Shown here in pieces: positions 48,658 through 60,480 of a DNA stretch of 64,000 nt (positions are counted from its first letter, which is position 1; the number at the start of each line of letters is the position of its first letter). Below the pieces are notes generated by a model that saw only the letters and a program-made list of their open reading frames with translations, searched no databases and was not told the origin of the DNA. Made by a program: the position numbers and the translations under genes. Source of the DNA: Danio rerio (Eukaryota > Chordata > Actinopteri > Cypriniformes > Danionidae); the NCBI RefSeq assembly GCF_049306965.1, contig NC_133183.1, positions 20,651,001 through 20,715,000 on the forward strand, written 5' to 3'.

Positions 48658-51600
48658 ATGGGTGAGAATGAAAGAAATTAGTGATTTCTTTAATAAGCGG
48701 GAGAAATTAATAAATGCTAGGCCGCGAGGTTGCGGAGAGGAGCAAGAACAAAACAGGCGAAGGACGAGCCGTTTGTCGACACGTTATCAGAGCGGTTTTG
48801 TTTTAATTTCCGACTGAAAGCCCCTCAGATTGAGATGGCAGATGACGCTCGCTGATTCCCTGATGTGCGCTTGCCTTGTGTTGACCATTTTTTGTCCCAC
48901 AATAAAAGCCATGTTTGCCCACAAGAGAGTTCACTCTTGAGTTTAGACTTTTATCATTTTTTATAACCTACAAGTTTGTTGGATTTCGTTTACAAATAGT
49001 TTGAACTCGGTAAAATGTTCTGTTCGTTTTTTTTTTTTTTGTATAAATAATTCTGCTTAATGTGCTTGTATACATATAAAATTGGTACAAAATTTACTTA
49101 TGTTTTAATGCAATATCAGCAGCATTGGCTATATTCATGGTAATAAATTGGTTATTTAATATTTAATTTACATTCATAGCCAGGGCCAGATTTAGTGATT
49201 TTGGGGGCCCTGCCATAAGCAATAACAGTCAAGGGGCCCGAAAAGTTCCAAAATGCACCTTTTGTACTTTAATTTTATTGTTATTTAGCTGTTTTTCTTA
49301 TATCATTTAATCTTGTTTTCTACATTTTATCTTAATGCAAAATAATAACATGAAACACCTTGTAAAACTTTTGAGATGATTTGTTTTCTTTAGATGAATT
49401 CACAACTAGACATAAATGAACTATTTCATTTTTAAAACTAAATCTATACTGATTTGACTGCTAGACTGCTCCATGATTGAAGGTGGGGGACACATTTGCG
49501 CAGATGTAATATTTCATTTAATTAGAGTCATTTTATTTAGAGTATCTACCGATACAGAAACCCGATCCGATACTTTTATAATAGTTAAAGGCTTAGTAAA
49601 GACAAGGGAGCCATGGACAAACTCCATATGTCTGTGGTGAACGAAATATGGGGTACAACTTATAAAAAGCCAAGCAGTTTGTCATAAATATTCCTAAAAA
49701 TGCTGGCAGAGCTTTATTTGTAATAGTGGCAAGACGGCATCTCAAATTGAGGTTCAATGTTTGTTTTTGAGGTGTCTTTATCAGGTTTGTAGTGTTAAAT
49801 GTAGCCTTTTCCCTTCCACCTCAACCTTTGCAATGCCAAGTTTGCATATCTCACAAGATTGCCAATGGCAAAGTTGTCATCAACTTGATAATACCTCCAG
49901 ACCGCAGCTGCTTTCGTGTTCTTCTGTGTGAAGTCAAGAAAGAGGTCTAACTCTGTGCCACCGCATGTCTATAGATGTGTTTAAAAAACAAAGAGGATAT
50001 ATATACGTACATATCCGAGTCCTGATCGGGAGGCAACGACCGATTTCCATGGAGTCTGAAACGGCCCGATTTCCGATCACGTGATCTGGACCTGGACCAC
50101 CTGGATCTGGACATCCCTAGTAATATTACATTCAAATTAAAATTTTAGACCCTCCGTTACAAAATATGATAGAATAAATATGATAAAAAATACTATATAA
50201 TTTATAGTATCATTTATACATCTAGGTATTTATTTGGAGGCCCTCAAATTTCCAGGGGCCCCAAGCGACCGCTTACCTTGCTTATTGGTTAAATCTGCCC
50301 CTGGTCATAGCTGTTTCTTAACAAACATGCATTATACAAAAACATTAAACATTTAATCAAGAAAGGAAAAGATCGTACGCAAAATGCTTGTTCTTGCCTT
50401 CATTAATTGGGTATTTGTGTCAGGCTCAGAGCCGCCCTCATCTCCTCAGGTGGTGGAGGAAGGAGCAGATGAGGAGGATGAGGAGCTGAGTGGGGCTGAA
50501 GATGCAGACCTGAGATCCTCCTCTGGAAGAGGTTCACTTCTGACCAGGAGAGGCATCACTTTAAGAGTCCTGCTGAAGGATGGTCTTGTGGAGCCTGGAG
50601 ATGGAGTTCTGTCCATACACTACCTGGTACTGTACAGAATTTACTTACCTAGAGCTGTTACTATATTGTTTTAGAAATAGACAGTGTATATTAAAAAGTC
50701 GCATCTGCATCAAATACAAAGTGATTTAATATAGATAGAAAGCATATTGAATGCAAGGAAGGCTTGTTAAGAGATGAAAAAATGCATGAAATGAAAATTC
50801 CGTCATCAATTACTCTTCCTATACTTGTTCCAAACAAGTCTGAATCTCTTTTTTTCTGTTGAACACAAAAGAAGATATTTTGAAGAAAGCTGGAAACCTG
50901 GAACCATTGACTTCCATTTGTTATGTGTATTTGTTTCTCCTACTTTACAAGTCAATGGTTAGAAATATTCAGCTTTCTTCAAAATATCTTCTTTTGTGTT
51001 AAACAGAGAATAGAAATGCAAAGATTTATAACCACTTGAGGATTAATAAATAGTGAGTAAATCTTTTAATGTCATGTAATAATATATATAATGTAATATA
51101 CAGTTGAAGTCAGAATTATTAGCCCCCTGTTTATTTCCCCCCCCCCCAATTTTTGTTAACGGAGAGGATTTTTCAGCACATTTCCAATCATAATAGTTTT
51201 AATAACTCATTTCTAATAACTGGTTTATTTTATTTTTGCACTGATGGCAGTAAATAATATTTGACTAGATATTAATTATACAATTACACTGGCTTCCTAT
51301 TAAATCACAGATTGATTTTAAGACCTTGATTTTAACTTTAAAAGCAGTGCATCGACTAGCACCCGGTTACATCTGTGACCTGGTGACTCTCGCCACCCCA
51401 GCCCGCAGTCTTCGTTCTGCATCAGGACTTACCCTATATCAGCCACGCTGTAAACTTAAGACCATGGGTGGGAGGGCTTTTTCATACAGTGCGCCTAAGC
51501 TGTAGAATGCACTCCCCATCAGCATTAGGAATGCTACCTCTCAGGACTGTTTTAAGAAACTTCTTAAGACTCACCTTTTTAGCATTGCTTTTAACTTAGG

Positions 51601-52066
51601 ATGATCATTTTGTTAATTTTTTATTTTATCTTATGGTTCATATTTTTATTGTTTTATTGTTGTGCTGTTTTGCTTGACTTGTATTGCTAGTATTTTTGCT
51701 TTGTAGTGCTTTGAGTTTAAGAAAAGCGCATTACTAATAAAATTTATCATTATTATTATATTTTTCAAGATACTTCTATACAGCTTAAAGTGAGATTTAA
51801 AGGCTTAACTAGGTTAATTAGGTTACCCTAGGCAGGTTAGGGTAATTAGGCAAGTTATTGTACAATGATGGTTTGTTCTGTACACTATCAAAAAATATAT
51901 AGCTTAAAGAGGCTAATCATTTTGACCTTAAAATTGTTCTTAAATTAAAAACTGCTTGAATTTTAGCTGGAATAAAACACGCCTAGCTGTTAAACATCAC
52001 TTTGAAAATATTTGAAAAAAAAAAAAAAAAAAAAATTCAAAGGGGTGCTAATAATTCTGACTTCAA

Positions 52067-52165
<99 letters not shown>

Positions 52166-53679
52166 CAGGTGTATATTTTAAAGTATAAAGTATAAAAGAT
52201 AAAGATTTATTAAAATGTAATTTGAGAAAAATAATTATAATAATAGCAGGTCAGAATATTTAATTAAAATACCAATTATTCTGACCCGCTCTAATTAATA
52301 TTTGCAATAATATTAAATACATTAAATGTCAGCGTTTTAAATATTAGCATGGCGCTTCTTCACTCAAAATAAGTTCTATTTTGGGAGTTAGTGACATCTT
52401 AAAAAAAACAAAAAACAAAAACATGATCTAGCAGAATGCCCTATCCTTTATGTTTATATTTAGTGAGCTTTCATGGACTCTGTTTGTCTCTCCTCAGGGT
52501 AAAAAGTTTGTTGGAGATCTTCTGAATGATGGGAAGATTCGTTGGGTGGAGACCGGGCAGATCTTTAACTCTCCAAGCGCGTGGGCCACACACTGTAAAC
52601 GCCTGGTGAACCCGGCCAAAAAATCTGGCTGTGGCTGGGCATCGGTGCGATACCGGGGACAGAAACTGGTCCAGTACAAAACCACCTGGCTACACAAATA
52701 CCAGCCCAGTGCTGACATGGTGAGCAATAAAGGGAAAATTAATTAAGGAATATTATCTACCTGTTCCAAACCAAGAGTTTATTTCTTCTATTAAACAAAA
52801 AACAAGATATATTGAATAATATTGGAAATAAAAATAGCCATTGACTTCTATATTATTTTCTGTTCCTACTAAAGTCAATAGCTGCTTTTTTTTAACATTC
52901 TTCAGAATATTTTGTTTTGTGTCCAACAGAAGAAACGTATAAAAGTTAAACCCAAACCTTATTAGTAAATGAGAAGGTAATGAACGAGTTATTTATTATA
53001 GCCAATCATTATGCAGTCTGCAATTTGTGTTCTGTAAATGTCAGAGTCTAATAAGTGAAGGAGAAGATGATGAGATGGGAGATGATGATGAAGAGGAAGG
53101 GAAAACGACCATTCCAGTAGAGGACAAGAATAAAAAGTCCAAACCTGAGCTGCACGGTATGATGTTGTCTTCTACAATACATAAAAGCACCTTCTCTCTT
53201 CACAAGTACTCAAACGGAATAAGTCATTATCAGCATCCTTCAGTTTTGTTGTGGTAATGATATCTTGGCCTATATTTCTAGCTCCAGCCAAGCATATATT
53301 ATTTTCTTTTTTGTGTTTTGGCTCAGAGATTGGCCTGACGCAGAGAAGAGACAGAGAGAGAATTCCAGTCAGGTACTGCACTCTTGGCACCAGAGATGCC
53401 GCAAGGTAATTATTGTCTCATTATCAAGCATCAAAACAATAAAATGTTAATATGGCTTCACTTAGAATGTGTCAATTAAAATGGGTCCTGTTTGACATAC
53501 ACAAACACACACACACATATACACGCAAGCACACAGTTGAAGTCAGAATAATTAGGCCCCCCTTTGAATTTTTTTTTATATATTTCCCAAATGATGTTTA
53601 ATAGAGCAAAGAATTTTTAATAGTATGTCTGATATTTTCTTTTCTTTTGGAGAAATTCTTATTTGTTACAGATATATAT

Positions 53680-53772
<93 letters not shown>

Positions 53773-56700
53773 ACACATACTTTAAACACACACACACATA
53801 CATACATACATACGATTTACTGAAGACATCCACTAAAACAAGCTTATGTACTACAAAATCATTGTAAGGGATATATAGAATAATTGTTACTTTCATTTAG
53901 TAGAGATTTTTCACTTTTGAATGTTTAAAAATATTAAATTTGAAATCATTTTAATTACAAGTACAAGCCAGACCATTTTATGTTCAGAAAACTAGTGTGG
54001 AAAAGTACACATTTCATTTTTGTTTAATTAATGTTTTATGCAATCTCTTTTGTAATTTAACTTGATAAAGGACACCAAAACAGGCAACTTGTGTTTGACT
54101 TCTACATAAACATAAATTAAAAATATAATAAATACACACATTTATGTTGTTGGAATTTACTGATTACAGATGAGAAAATAGTAAATGTGCCAGGAAAAAT
54201 AAGCTAAATAGAAATGGCTGTAGCATGCTGTGAAAAAAATGCTCACTGGCATTGTTTTTTAATAGTTTGGTCTCTGTACGATTTGAAATACAAATGACAG
54301 TTTTCCCTCCAAACAAATATCTATGAAAAAGCTTTCAATAATAAATAATAATAATTTACAATATGTTTTTTACTGTACTTTTCTACTGTATCAAACTGAT
54401 GCCGTTTTTAGTGACCCTAAAAACTTCCTTCAAAATATTACAACTTCCTACCCATCTAACTTTTTTAAACTGTAATTATACCTGAGAGTTCCTCTGTTTG
54501 TCTTCACAGGGATCCTCACACCCTTGTCGAACTGTCTGCCTTTTCAGCAATCAACCGCTTCCAGCCTTTTAATGTAGCCGTTTCCAGCAATGTTCTGCTT
54601 CTAATGGTATGAAGTGCTCATGGAATTATTCATAACATCAAAAGTAAAGTCAGTAATCGGATTAGTTGCAACAGTTGAAGCAAATGAAAACCATTTTTCC
54701 CACCTCTATTGATAGGATTTCCACTGTCACCTGACCTCAAGTGAGGTGGTGGGGTATTTAGGAGGTCGTTGGGACACAAACACACAATGTAAGTCTAATG
54801 ATTTTTCTGACTACAAGACAAAATAAAAGTCATAAACACTCAAATTTATGTTACATTCATCAGTGCTTACAGTCCTGCGCGCATTTCCATGCCGCACACG
54901 ATTGGCTGATAAAGATGCCGCTCCAGCTGTCGAAGAAGAGGTTGGTCACCAAAAAAATATTGGTTTTCCTATAAAACATAGTGCTACATTCTCAGAATTG
55001 TACCTTTTAACTGTGTTGCAGATTTGTCAGAATCTCTTCATGCGTGGCCTGTCATTGGTGGGATGGTATCACAGTCACCCACGAGGCCCCGCCCTTCCGT
55101 CTCTACAGGACATTGATTCGCAGATGGATCACCAGCTCCGCCTACAAGGCAGCAGTAACGGTTTCCAGCCCTGTCTAGGGATTATCTGTGGTGTGTGATG
55201 TAATTCACATATACTGTGCAAAGCCACTTATATTGAGTGATCTGGGTTAAGTTTTTTGGTTTCACCACTTATAGGACCCTATTACCATGGTAACCAAGGT
55301 GTGGCCTCCACAATCACCCCATTCTGGGTAGTGCCTCCTCCTGAGGTATTGGTTCATTTGATGAAACTCTGTTTGCTATTTATTTTAATCTATCATCTCA
55401 TATCTACTTTCTCTTGCGTTTCAGCAACGACCGAATGATCACGGGATCCCAGTGGCGGTAGAGGTCACATATGTGCAGGACAACTTCCTCACTACAGACG
55501 TGCTCAACGAGATGGTATGATATTACATTATGCAACAGTGCATAAACAGGGATTTTTATCTCTTATAAATAGTTGTTTTTGAAGCCGATCACTAAATGGT
55601 TATCTTTTCAGTTTCCTGCAGCTATAGATAACACCTCACTCTACAGTAGATTGGATTAAAGCAATTGCTAAACTACATCCTGTAGAATTAATTAGCATGA
55701 TATAGCGAGTCTTTTGAAAAGCCTAGAGTGATACAAATCTATTTTTATATCTATCTCCCTTTGTAGATGCTGTTGGTGGAGTTTTATCGGTCTGCTCCTG
55801 ACCTGGTGCAGTTCAGTCAGATGTGGAGCCCTAATACCTCAATACTCGACAAAATCAAGGTGTGATGTAATTTCTGTCATTTATACATACACAGATGTAA
55901 CACATTCAATTATATTTATAATTGCATCATTGAGATTTTTCTTAAAGGCAAAGTTACAAAACAAACTCAATGGCTCCTGATGAAACATAGAGGACTTATA
56001 AAGTGAATATACGGCCTCTGCAAAAAGCCCAGAGCAAGTTTGACAGTTTGCTAAAGCTGAAGCTAAAGGGACACACCAGCTGAAGGTATAGCCTTCAGTG
56101 ACCGTCTGTCAGGGTAGTTTGTTTGTTGTTTTTTTTTTACACGTTGGAGAGAGTTCAGCATGTAGAATTGGTGTCAATTGTCTTTGAGAGCGAGCGCTCT
56201 GATCGGCTGTTCAGCTACAAATCAGAGCACAAGAAAAGAAACTTCGCCAAGTCATGAGTAAAAACAAACATCTGTCATTCCATAGCATTTCTTAGATATA
56301 TGCTAATCCACGGCTTGTTTACCAAGTCGATGCAAGAGTGCTACTGCGGTGCCTCGATCAAACGTATATTGTGGATAGATGCTGTTATTATATTTGTAGA
56401 AATAATTGGAGTATATTTTTCTGATTTATTTTCCTGCTTGTTGTTTCTTTGGTACTTTTGGGATTTTTGTTTGTCTTGCACTTGTATATACCTTCACCGT
56501 GGATGGATTTTATGGCACTGTAAATATACCACCTTTCATGACAATGCTTTGCGAGTAAGCAATCCATTTTTCATTCCTAACGAACACACATTTCTTCCCT
56601 TGAAGATGAGTTGGTGGGCTCATTTTCATCACATTTGGATTAAAGCAATTGCTAAACTACATAGATAGCATAGATATGGATTATCCGATTCAGACATATT

Positions 56701-57854
56701 TACGCAAGCGAATCCCTCTGTGTTGAGGAAGCTTTTACAAGTTCCAGTTTACATTTATGGAATGACAATTCAGGCTAAAACCATCTGCGGGTATGCCGAG
56801 GTACATCTTTTCACACGGGTGCAAGAACGCCCATTTTTGCATCAGTTGGCTTTTGTCCGTTTGGTGTGTTCACTAGGGTTGGGTACCGAAACCCGTACCT
56901 ATGTAACCGGATCAGCATATCAATGTAACCGAATTAGCATATGAATTTCAGTGCTTAATTTTGGTGCCACTGGTGCTGTGACAAGCACGTAATGCAAATC
57001 TTGCATTCATGCTAACAAACAAATGATCAAATCAAATATATCCATGCATTTCAAATATATAAATATGAATTGATGTATACTTTAAACTTTAATTATATTG
57101 TTCAATTAAATGATTAAGGATGTTACCGTGGCCCAGTGGGTAGCATGATCACCTCACAGCAAGAAGGTCACTGATTTGAGCCCCGCCTGGGTCGATTGGC
57201 AGTTCTGTGTGGAGTTTGCATGTTCTCCCCATGTTCATGTGGGTTTCCTCTGGGTGCTGCGGTTTCCCCCACAGTCCAGGCACCACTTTGGCACCAGTAC
57301 CGTTTTAAAAGTATCGATTTAGCATCGGTATCAAAATAATCTCAAACGATACCCAACCCTAATGTTCACAAAGCTGTTAAATCTAGATGGAGCCAGCGCA
57401 AGGGGACAACACAGTCCCTTTTCATTGCCACTACTAGTTCTTTGATATCAGTTTGGTGTGTCCTGAGCCTGAGGTTTAAAGGTAATAACACAGTAAATAA
57501 TATTCAGCTTTATGCAAAGACCAATTGTTTTAAAAAAATAAACACTGCTCATATATGATAGAAATCAATTAACAGTATTTGTTTCTTTGTGTTTAAAGCT
57601 ATGCCACCTTCTATGGCTATTTTCATAACGATATATTGGTAACATAGATTACAGTATATAAAGGTTTCAATTAAATTACTTTTAATTAATATGCTTTTAC
57701 AAAATTTGTAAAAAGCATGTATATTAAGCTTGGACAGAAAGAACAGCTTGTCTTCTCTCCTCCTCAGGCTTCTCTGAGTGGCCACGCACCCAAAGACCAG
57801 GCGTACGCACAGATCCTGGAGCATGTGTACAACCAACTGCGCAACACTCAGTGA
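48658..57854 (+). CDS. mpnd: MPN domain-containing protein (RAMA + JAMM), mpnd
   Basis: Coding exons: 48,658-48,661; 50,424-50,626; 52,498-52,719; 53,045-53,156; 53,327-53,405; 54,510-54,606; 54,716-54,788; 54,864-54,940; 55,022-55,190; 55,275-55,345; 55,425-55,514; 55,767-55,859; 57,768-57,854. All phases agree, giving 458 aa. Residues 2-40 are acidic. About 43-145 form a RAMA domain (LLKDGLVEPGDGVLSIHYLG, NSPSAWATHCKRLVNPAKKS), a family tied to modified-adenine DNA recognition. After an acidic linker comes the MPN/JAMM domain: Glu249 (SSEVVGYLGGRWD) and H306-x-H308-x7-S316-x2-D319 (GWYHSHPRGPALPSLQDID), all metal ligands present as in active deubiquitinase-type proteases. The sequence follows human MPND throughout. 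The ATG exon carries only ATGG before GTGAG, so the start depends on splicing. The donor of exon 8 (GAG|GTTGGT) is weak. Substrates are not evident from sequence. Confidence 0.93.
49181..50303. mobile_element. hAT-type element(s) in intron 1 of mpnd
   Basis: Ends CAGGGCCAGATTTA and, reverse complemented, CAGGGGCAGATTTA. Flanks TTCATAGC (49,173-49,180) and GTCATAGC (50,304-50,311) form an 8-bp duplication with one change. On the minus strand at about 49,930-49,650 a decayed frame (AAVWRYYQVDD...GKATFNTTNLIK) resembles a BED zinc finger of hAT transposases. A second hAT-like end (reverse complement TAGGGATGTCC, near 50,120) suggests a nested element. About 1.1 kb, broken. Confidence 0.65.
51101..52069. 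mobile_element. Tc1-like MITE in intron 2 of mpnd, with a nested LINE end
   Basis: Ends CAGTTGAAGTCAGAATTATT and its complement AATAATTCTGACTTCAACTG. The inner text (AACTAGGTTAATTAGGTTA) is that of a very abundant zebrafish Tc1/mariner-type element. A Rex1-like LINE end (51,273-51,757) sits inside it at GACTAGATAT. Confidence 0.82.
51273..51757 (+). mobile_element. Rex1-like LINE 3' end, nested
   Basis: Encodes the reverse transcriptase C-terminus pattern (KAVHRLAPGYICDL, ARSLRSASGLTLYQPRCK) with one in-frame stop (PKL*NALP). It ends TAATAAAATTTATCATTATT, typical of Rex1/Babar elements. Strongly 5'-truncated, no active frame. Confidence 0.7.
52071..52163. repeat. (TA)n tract in intron 2 of mpnd
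   Basis: About 93 bp of pure TA repeat directly after the Tc1-like MITE, about 330 bp before exon 3. Confidence 0.92.
53534..53666 (+). mobile_element. Truncated Tc1-like MITE in intron 5 of mpnd
   Basis: Begins CAGTTGAAGTCAGAATAATT, the left end of the family at 51,101-52,069, and continues TTCCCAAATGATGTTTAATA. It breaks off at the TA/CA tract, and the right half is missing. Confidence 0.7.
53686..53768. repeat. (CA)n microsatellite in intron 5 of mpnd
   Basis: About 40 CA units, followed by a short imperfect CACACA and CATA tract to 53,812. The open frames over it on both strands are artefacts. From 53,820 to 54,500 I see nothing but AT-rich intron. Confidence 0.95.
56874..57361. mobile_element. 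TIR element in intron 12 of mpnd with a nested SINE piece
   Basis: Ends TAGGGTTGGGTACCG and, reverse complemented, TAGGGTTGGGTATCG. Flanks GTGTTCAC (56,866-56,873) and ATGTTCAC (57,362-57,369) give an 8-bp duplication with one change, as in hAT elements. A DANA-like SINE fragment lies inside at about 57,122-57,285. Confidence 0.7.
57122..57285 (+). mobile_element. DANA-like SINE fragment, nested
   Basis: Contains CCGTGGCCCAGTGGGTAGCA, CACAGCAAGAAGGTCACTG, TGTGTGGAGTTTGCATGTTC and GGTTTCCCCCACAGTCCA, the order of a DANA SINE head. More diverged than the array copies. Confidence 0.75.
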
Positions 57855-58330
57855 CCCGAGTGCTTTATGTCTGTGCAATGTGCATTAGTGTTAAGCTGTA
57901 GAACTGTTGACTTGGGACCTCCTGCCCTGTGCATTACCATCTGTGCACTGTTATACTGTATATGAAATGCCTTCGTGGAGGATATATCATATATGCTTCC
58001 GTCCAAACTGTTGCCTTTAGGACTGTTAGGTCTGTATCACTGGCTGTGGTTTACGCGATTCTGCCATATCTGTGCTGTGAAATTTGTCTTCCTCTGTGGT
58101 AGAAATGTCTCGGTGGGTAGTTACGAAAGAGAAGACGGGTAACTTGTGATCTCTTTTGGCTAGTATTTATGCGTTCGTGTGATTAGATTTGTGCCAATAT
58201 GGGATCGATGCCTTTTTTTCCCTGCTGAATACCTTAAAATATACACTGGAACAAGAAACAAAATGTGCGTTTGCTTCCTGCAACAATGTTTTTTCTAACT
58301 GTATAATTAAAAAACTGTTCATACTCTTAC
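57855..58330 (+). terminator. mpnd: mpnd 3' UTR and probable poly(A) site
   Basis: No further splice site is needed after the stop. An ATTAAA variant poly(A) signal lies at 58,306-58,311, about 450 bp after the stop, followed by a GT-poor stretch. The end is inferred. Confidence 0.5.
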
Positions 58331-58344
58331 AAGTGAAAGAGACG

Positions 58345-60286
58345 GAGTACTTTCTTTGAATTTATTTACTTAAAGACGAGTGGACAATAAGATACAAATA
58401 TTTAGGGTTCGGAATATTTAAGAATAACAATATAATGCAGTTAAATCCGAGACATACAGGAGGAGACTTTAAAACTACAACATACATCAGCCTGCTATTA
58501 AGCTAACATGCACAAATCATTAATAAAAAAGGTTGAATGCTTTTGTATGCATATAAAAAAAGAACATAATACTAAAAAGAGCACAACCAGAATGATTTAA
58601 TTTCATAAAACCATGCCGGTGCCCTCATTCGATTAGACAGAAATAACCCATTTGCTGTTTTCTTAAACTTGTAGTGTTGCAAAGGCACATTTGTACACAT
58701 GCTTGTACATCTGGTCGCAGCTCATGCCAAATGCTGAAACCAACAAGCCCTTTGTAAATAAAGGAGAAAAAAAACTACATATTAGCACAGAAATCATAAT
58801 TAATATTTTGTTTGGTGTTCTAGATCCATTCTTGCCATCAAAAAGGCACTAAAAGTCTCTTTTTCACATTGAAATAGTGACCACCGCCTGTCTGCATCAG
58901 TACATCTACAACAGTCCGAGAAAAGAAAAGACACAGGTGCACTGTGTGCAGACAGGATTTGAGGTCAGGGTGGAGGTCAGATGTGAGGGTGCTCAGAACC
59001 GCAATTGATGGTGTGTAAGTCCATGAATTTATGGAGTGCGATGGTACAGTATTTGAAACAAACTGATCTATGGAACACTGAGTTATGAAGAAACTACATC
59101 TTCAACCACTTTAAAGCTCTAAAAATACATTACAAAGGGAAAGAGTAAGAGATGTAGCACCATCCCTACATTTCTGGAAGAATTCCTCTTCAATATCAAA
59201 CACTTTGTGTAAATCAGACTTTTTGAAATCCCCCCTAAACGCCTAGATGTACACACCTGAAATAATGGGACACTGCCAGCAGCATCAGATGAATAGACTA
59301 CCGTAAACTGACATCAAGAGGAGAAAGAGAGAGGAAGACTCTATAATTCAGTCTGCCGCGAGAAGACCAACGAGCTATTTGGCTGTGTTTCCTTCAGAAA
59401 ACAGTATGTAAGTTGTTTATATCTGCTGCCCTTAGTGGGTTGAAAGTTGCAAGGGGGACAAAAAGTACGGCTGTAGTGCAGTAAAACCTATCTATCCGAC
59501 TAAACACATCCCTTTAGTGTTTTAGCTCAGCTTTACAACCAGATCCAAGGCGCAGTTGAGCATCTAATTTTTTTTTTCTTGTAAAAAATATACATTAAAA
59601 ATGATTAGATGACAAAGAAACTGTAGAAAAACGTTAAAATGACGGAGCGTACAAAGGGACTAAATCCCATGGCTCAGGATTGCTGCAAATTGGGACACTT
59701 TGCACACACATCCCTGCAGTGCTAACACAGACACAAGGTGGTTTCTCCTTAAACTGAGGCAGGTCAATGTCGCATCCTGACCAGCAGGGGGCAGTAAGGG
59801 GAGCAGTTGAGTCAAAATGCAACTTTTCACAATCCAATAATTGAGAATTTATACTACGATGATTAAGACTAGCCTGTCTACTCTTTAAACGTGGAATAAT
59901 TTGATCATGATCTACAATAACTTTTTTTTTTTCAGCAGCAAAAACAGTACAAGGCATTATCAAAAGATGAAGCGAGTTAGTGTGTCTAAAAATGTAGCTT
60001 AAGGACCAAGTTGTACCGTCCGTACATCAGTCAACCGGTCAGTCAGTCAGTCCTGGAATGTGAAAGGTCGTCATTTCCCAAAGTTCCCTCCTTCGAAAAT
60101 AAATCAATGTGTAAAAAGTGCCAGAGTACAGGTACATTTGGATCAACGGCAACAATGTGGTGAGGATGAAGACCAAGATGACTTCAACAGGCTCCTTTCT
60201 CCCTACCTCACTTCCCTCCAGCTTTCTCCTATTCACTTTTTATTGCTCTTTCTCTCTCTCTCCCTCTGTTCTTCATCGGAGCCCTC
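58345..60286 (-). other. sh3gl1: sh3gl1 3' UTR
   Basis: About 1.9 kb between the sh3gl1 stop and a minus-strand AATAAA (TTTATT on +) at 58,361-58,366. No other gene is seen in it. This length is ordinary for an endophilin gene. The end lies within about 50 bp of the mpnd poly(A) signal on the other strand. Confidence 0.55.
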
Positions 60287-60480
60287 TTAGTGTGGCAGAG
60301 GAACAATCACCTCCACGTAGTTGAGAGGGAAGAATCCTGATTGGCCACGCAGCATGCCTTCATACCAGTTTTCATCGATCTGATTGGTCAGAGTGATGAT
60401 GTCACCCTCGTGGAAGCCCAGCTCGCCTTCGTTCTCCGGCTCGAAGTCATAGAGAGCCTTACAGCATGCCTGCTCTGCTG
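60287..60480 (-). CDS. sh3gl1: Endophilin A2 (sh3gl1), last coding exon: SH3 domain
   Basis: Read on the minus strand: [20 protein letters not shown], then [20 protein letters not shown] and [19 protein letters not shown] before TAA (60,289-60,287). This is the C-terminal SH3 domain of endophilin A: the ALYDF motif, the acidic RT loop, the Trp of NWYEG, and the FFPLNYV end. It binds proline-rich partners such as dynamin and synaptojanin in endocytosis. The acceptor is a CAGCAGCAG cluster, so the 5' edge is 60,480, 60,477 or 60,474. The [13 protein letters not shown] end and the position next to mpnd favour sh3gl1 over sh3gl2 or sh3gl3; which teleost ohnologue (a or b) is not decided. The BAR-domain exons lie beyond the window. 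Confidence 0.88.

Noticed and set aside
53598-53896. Open frames on both strands across the CA repeat
   Set aside because: Pure dinucleotide translation (Thr-His or Val-Cys runs) within an intron; artefact.
56300-56668. 122-codon open frame in mpnd intron 12
   Set aside because: Hydrophobic, T-rich composition in a repeat-like intron, with no recognisable domain. More likely part of an interspersed element.
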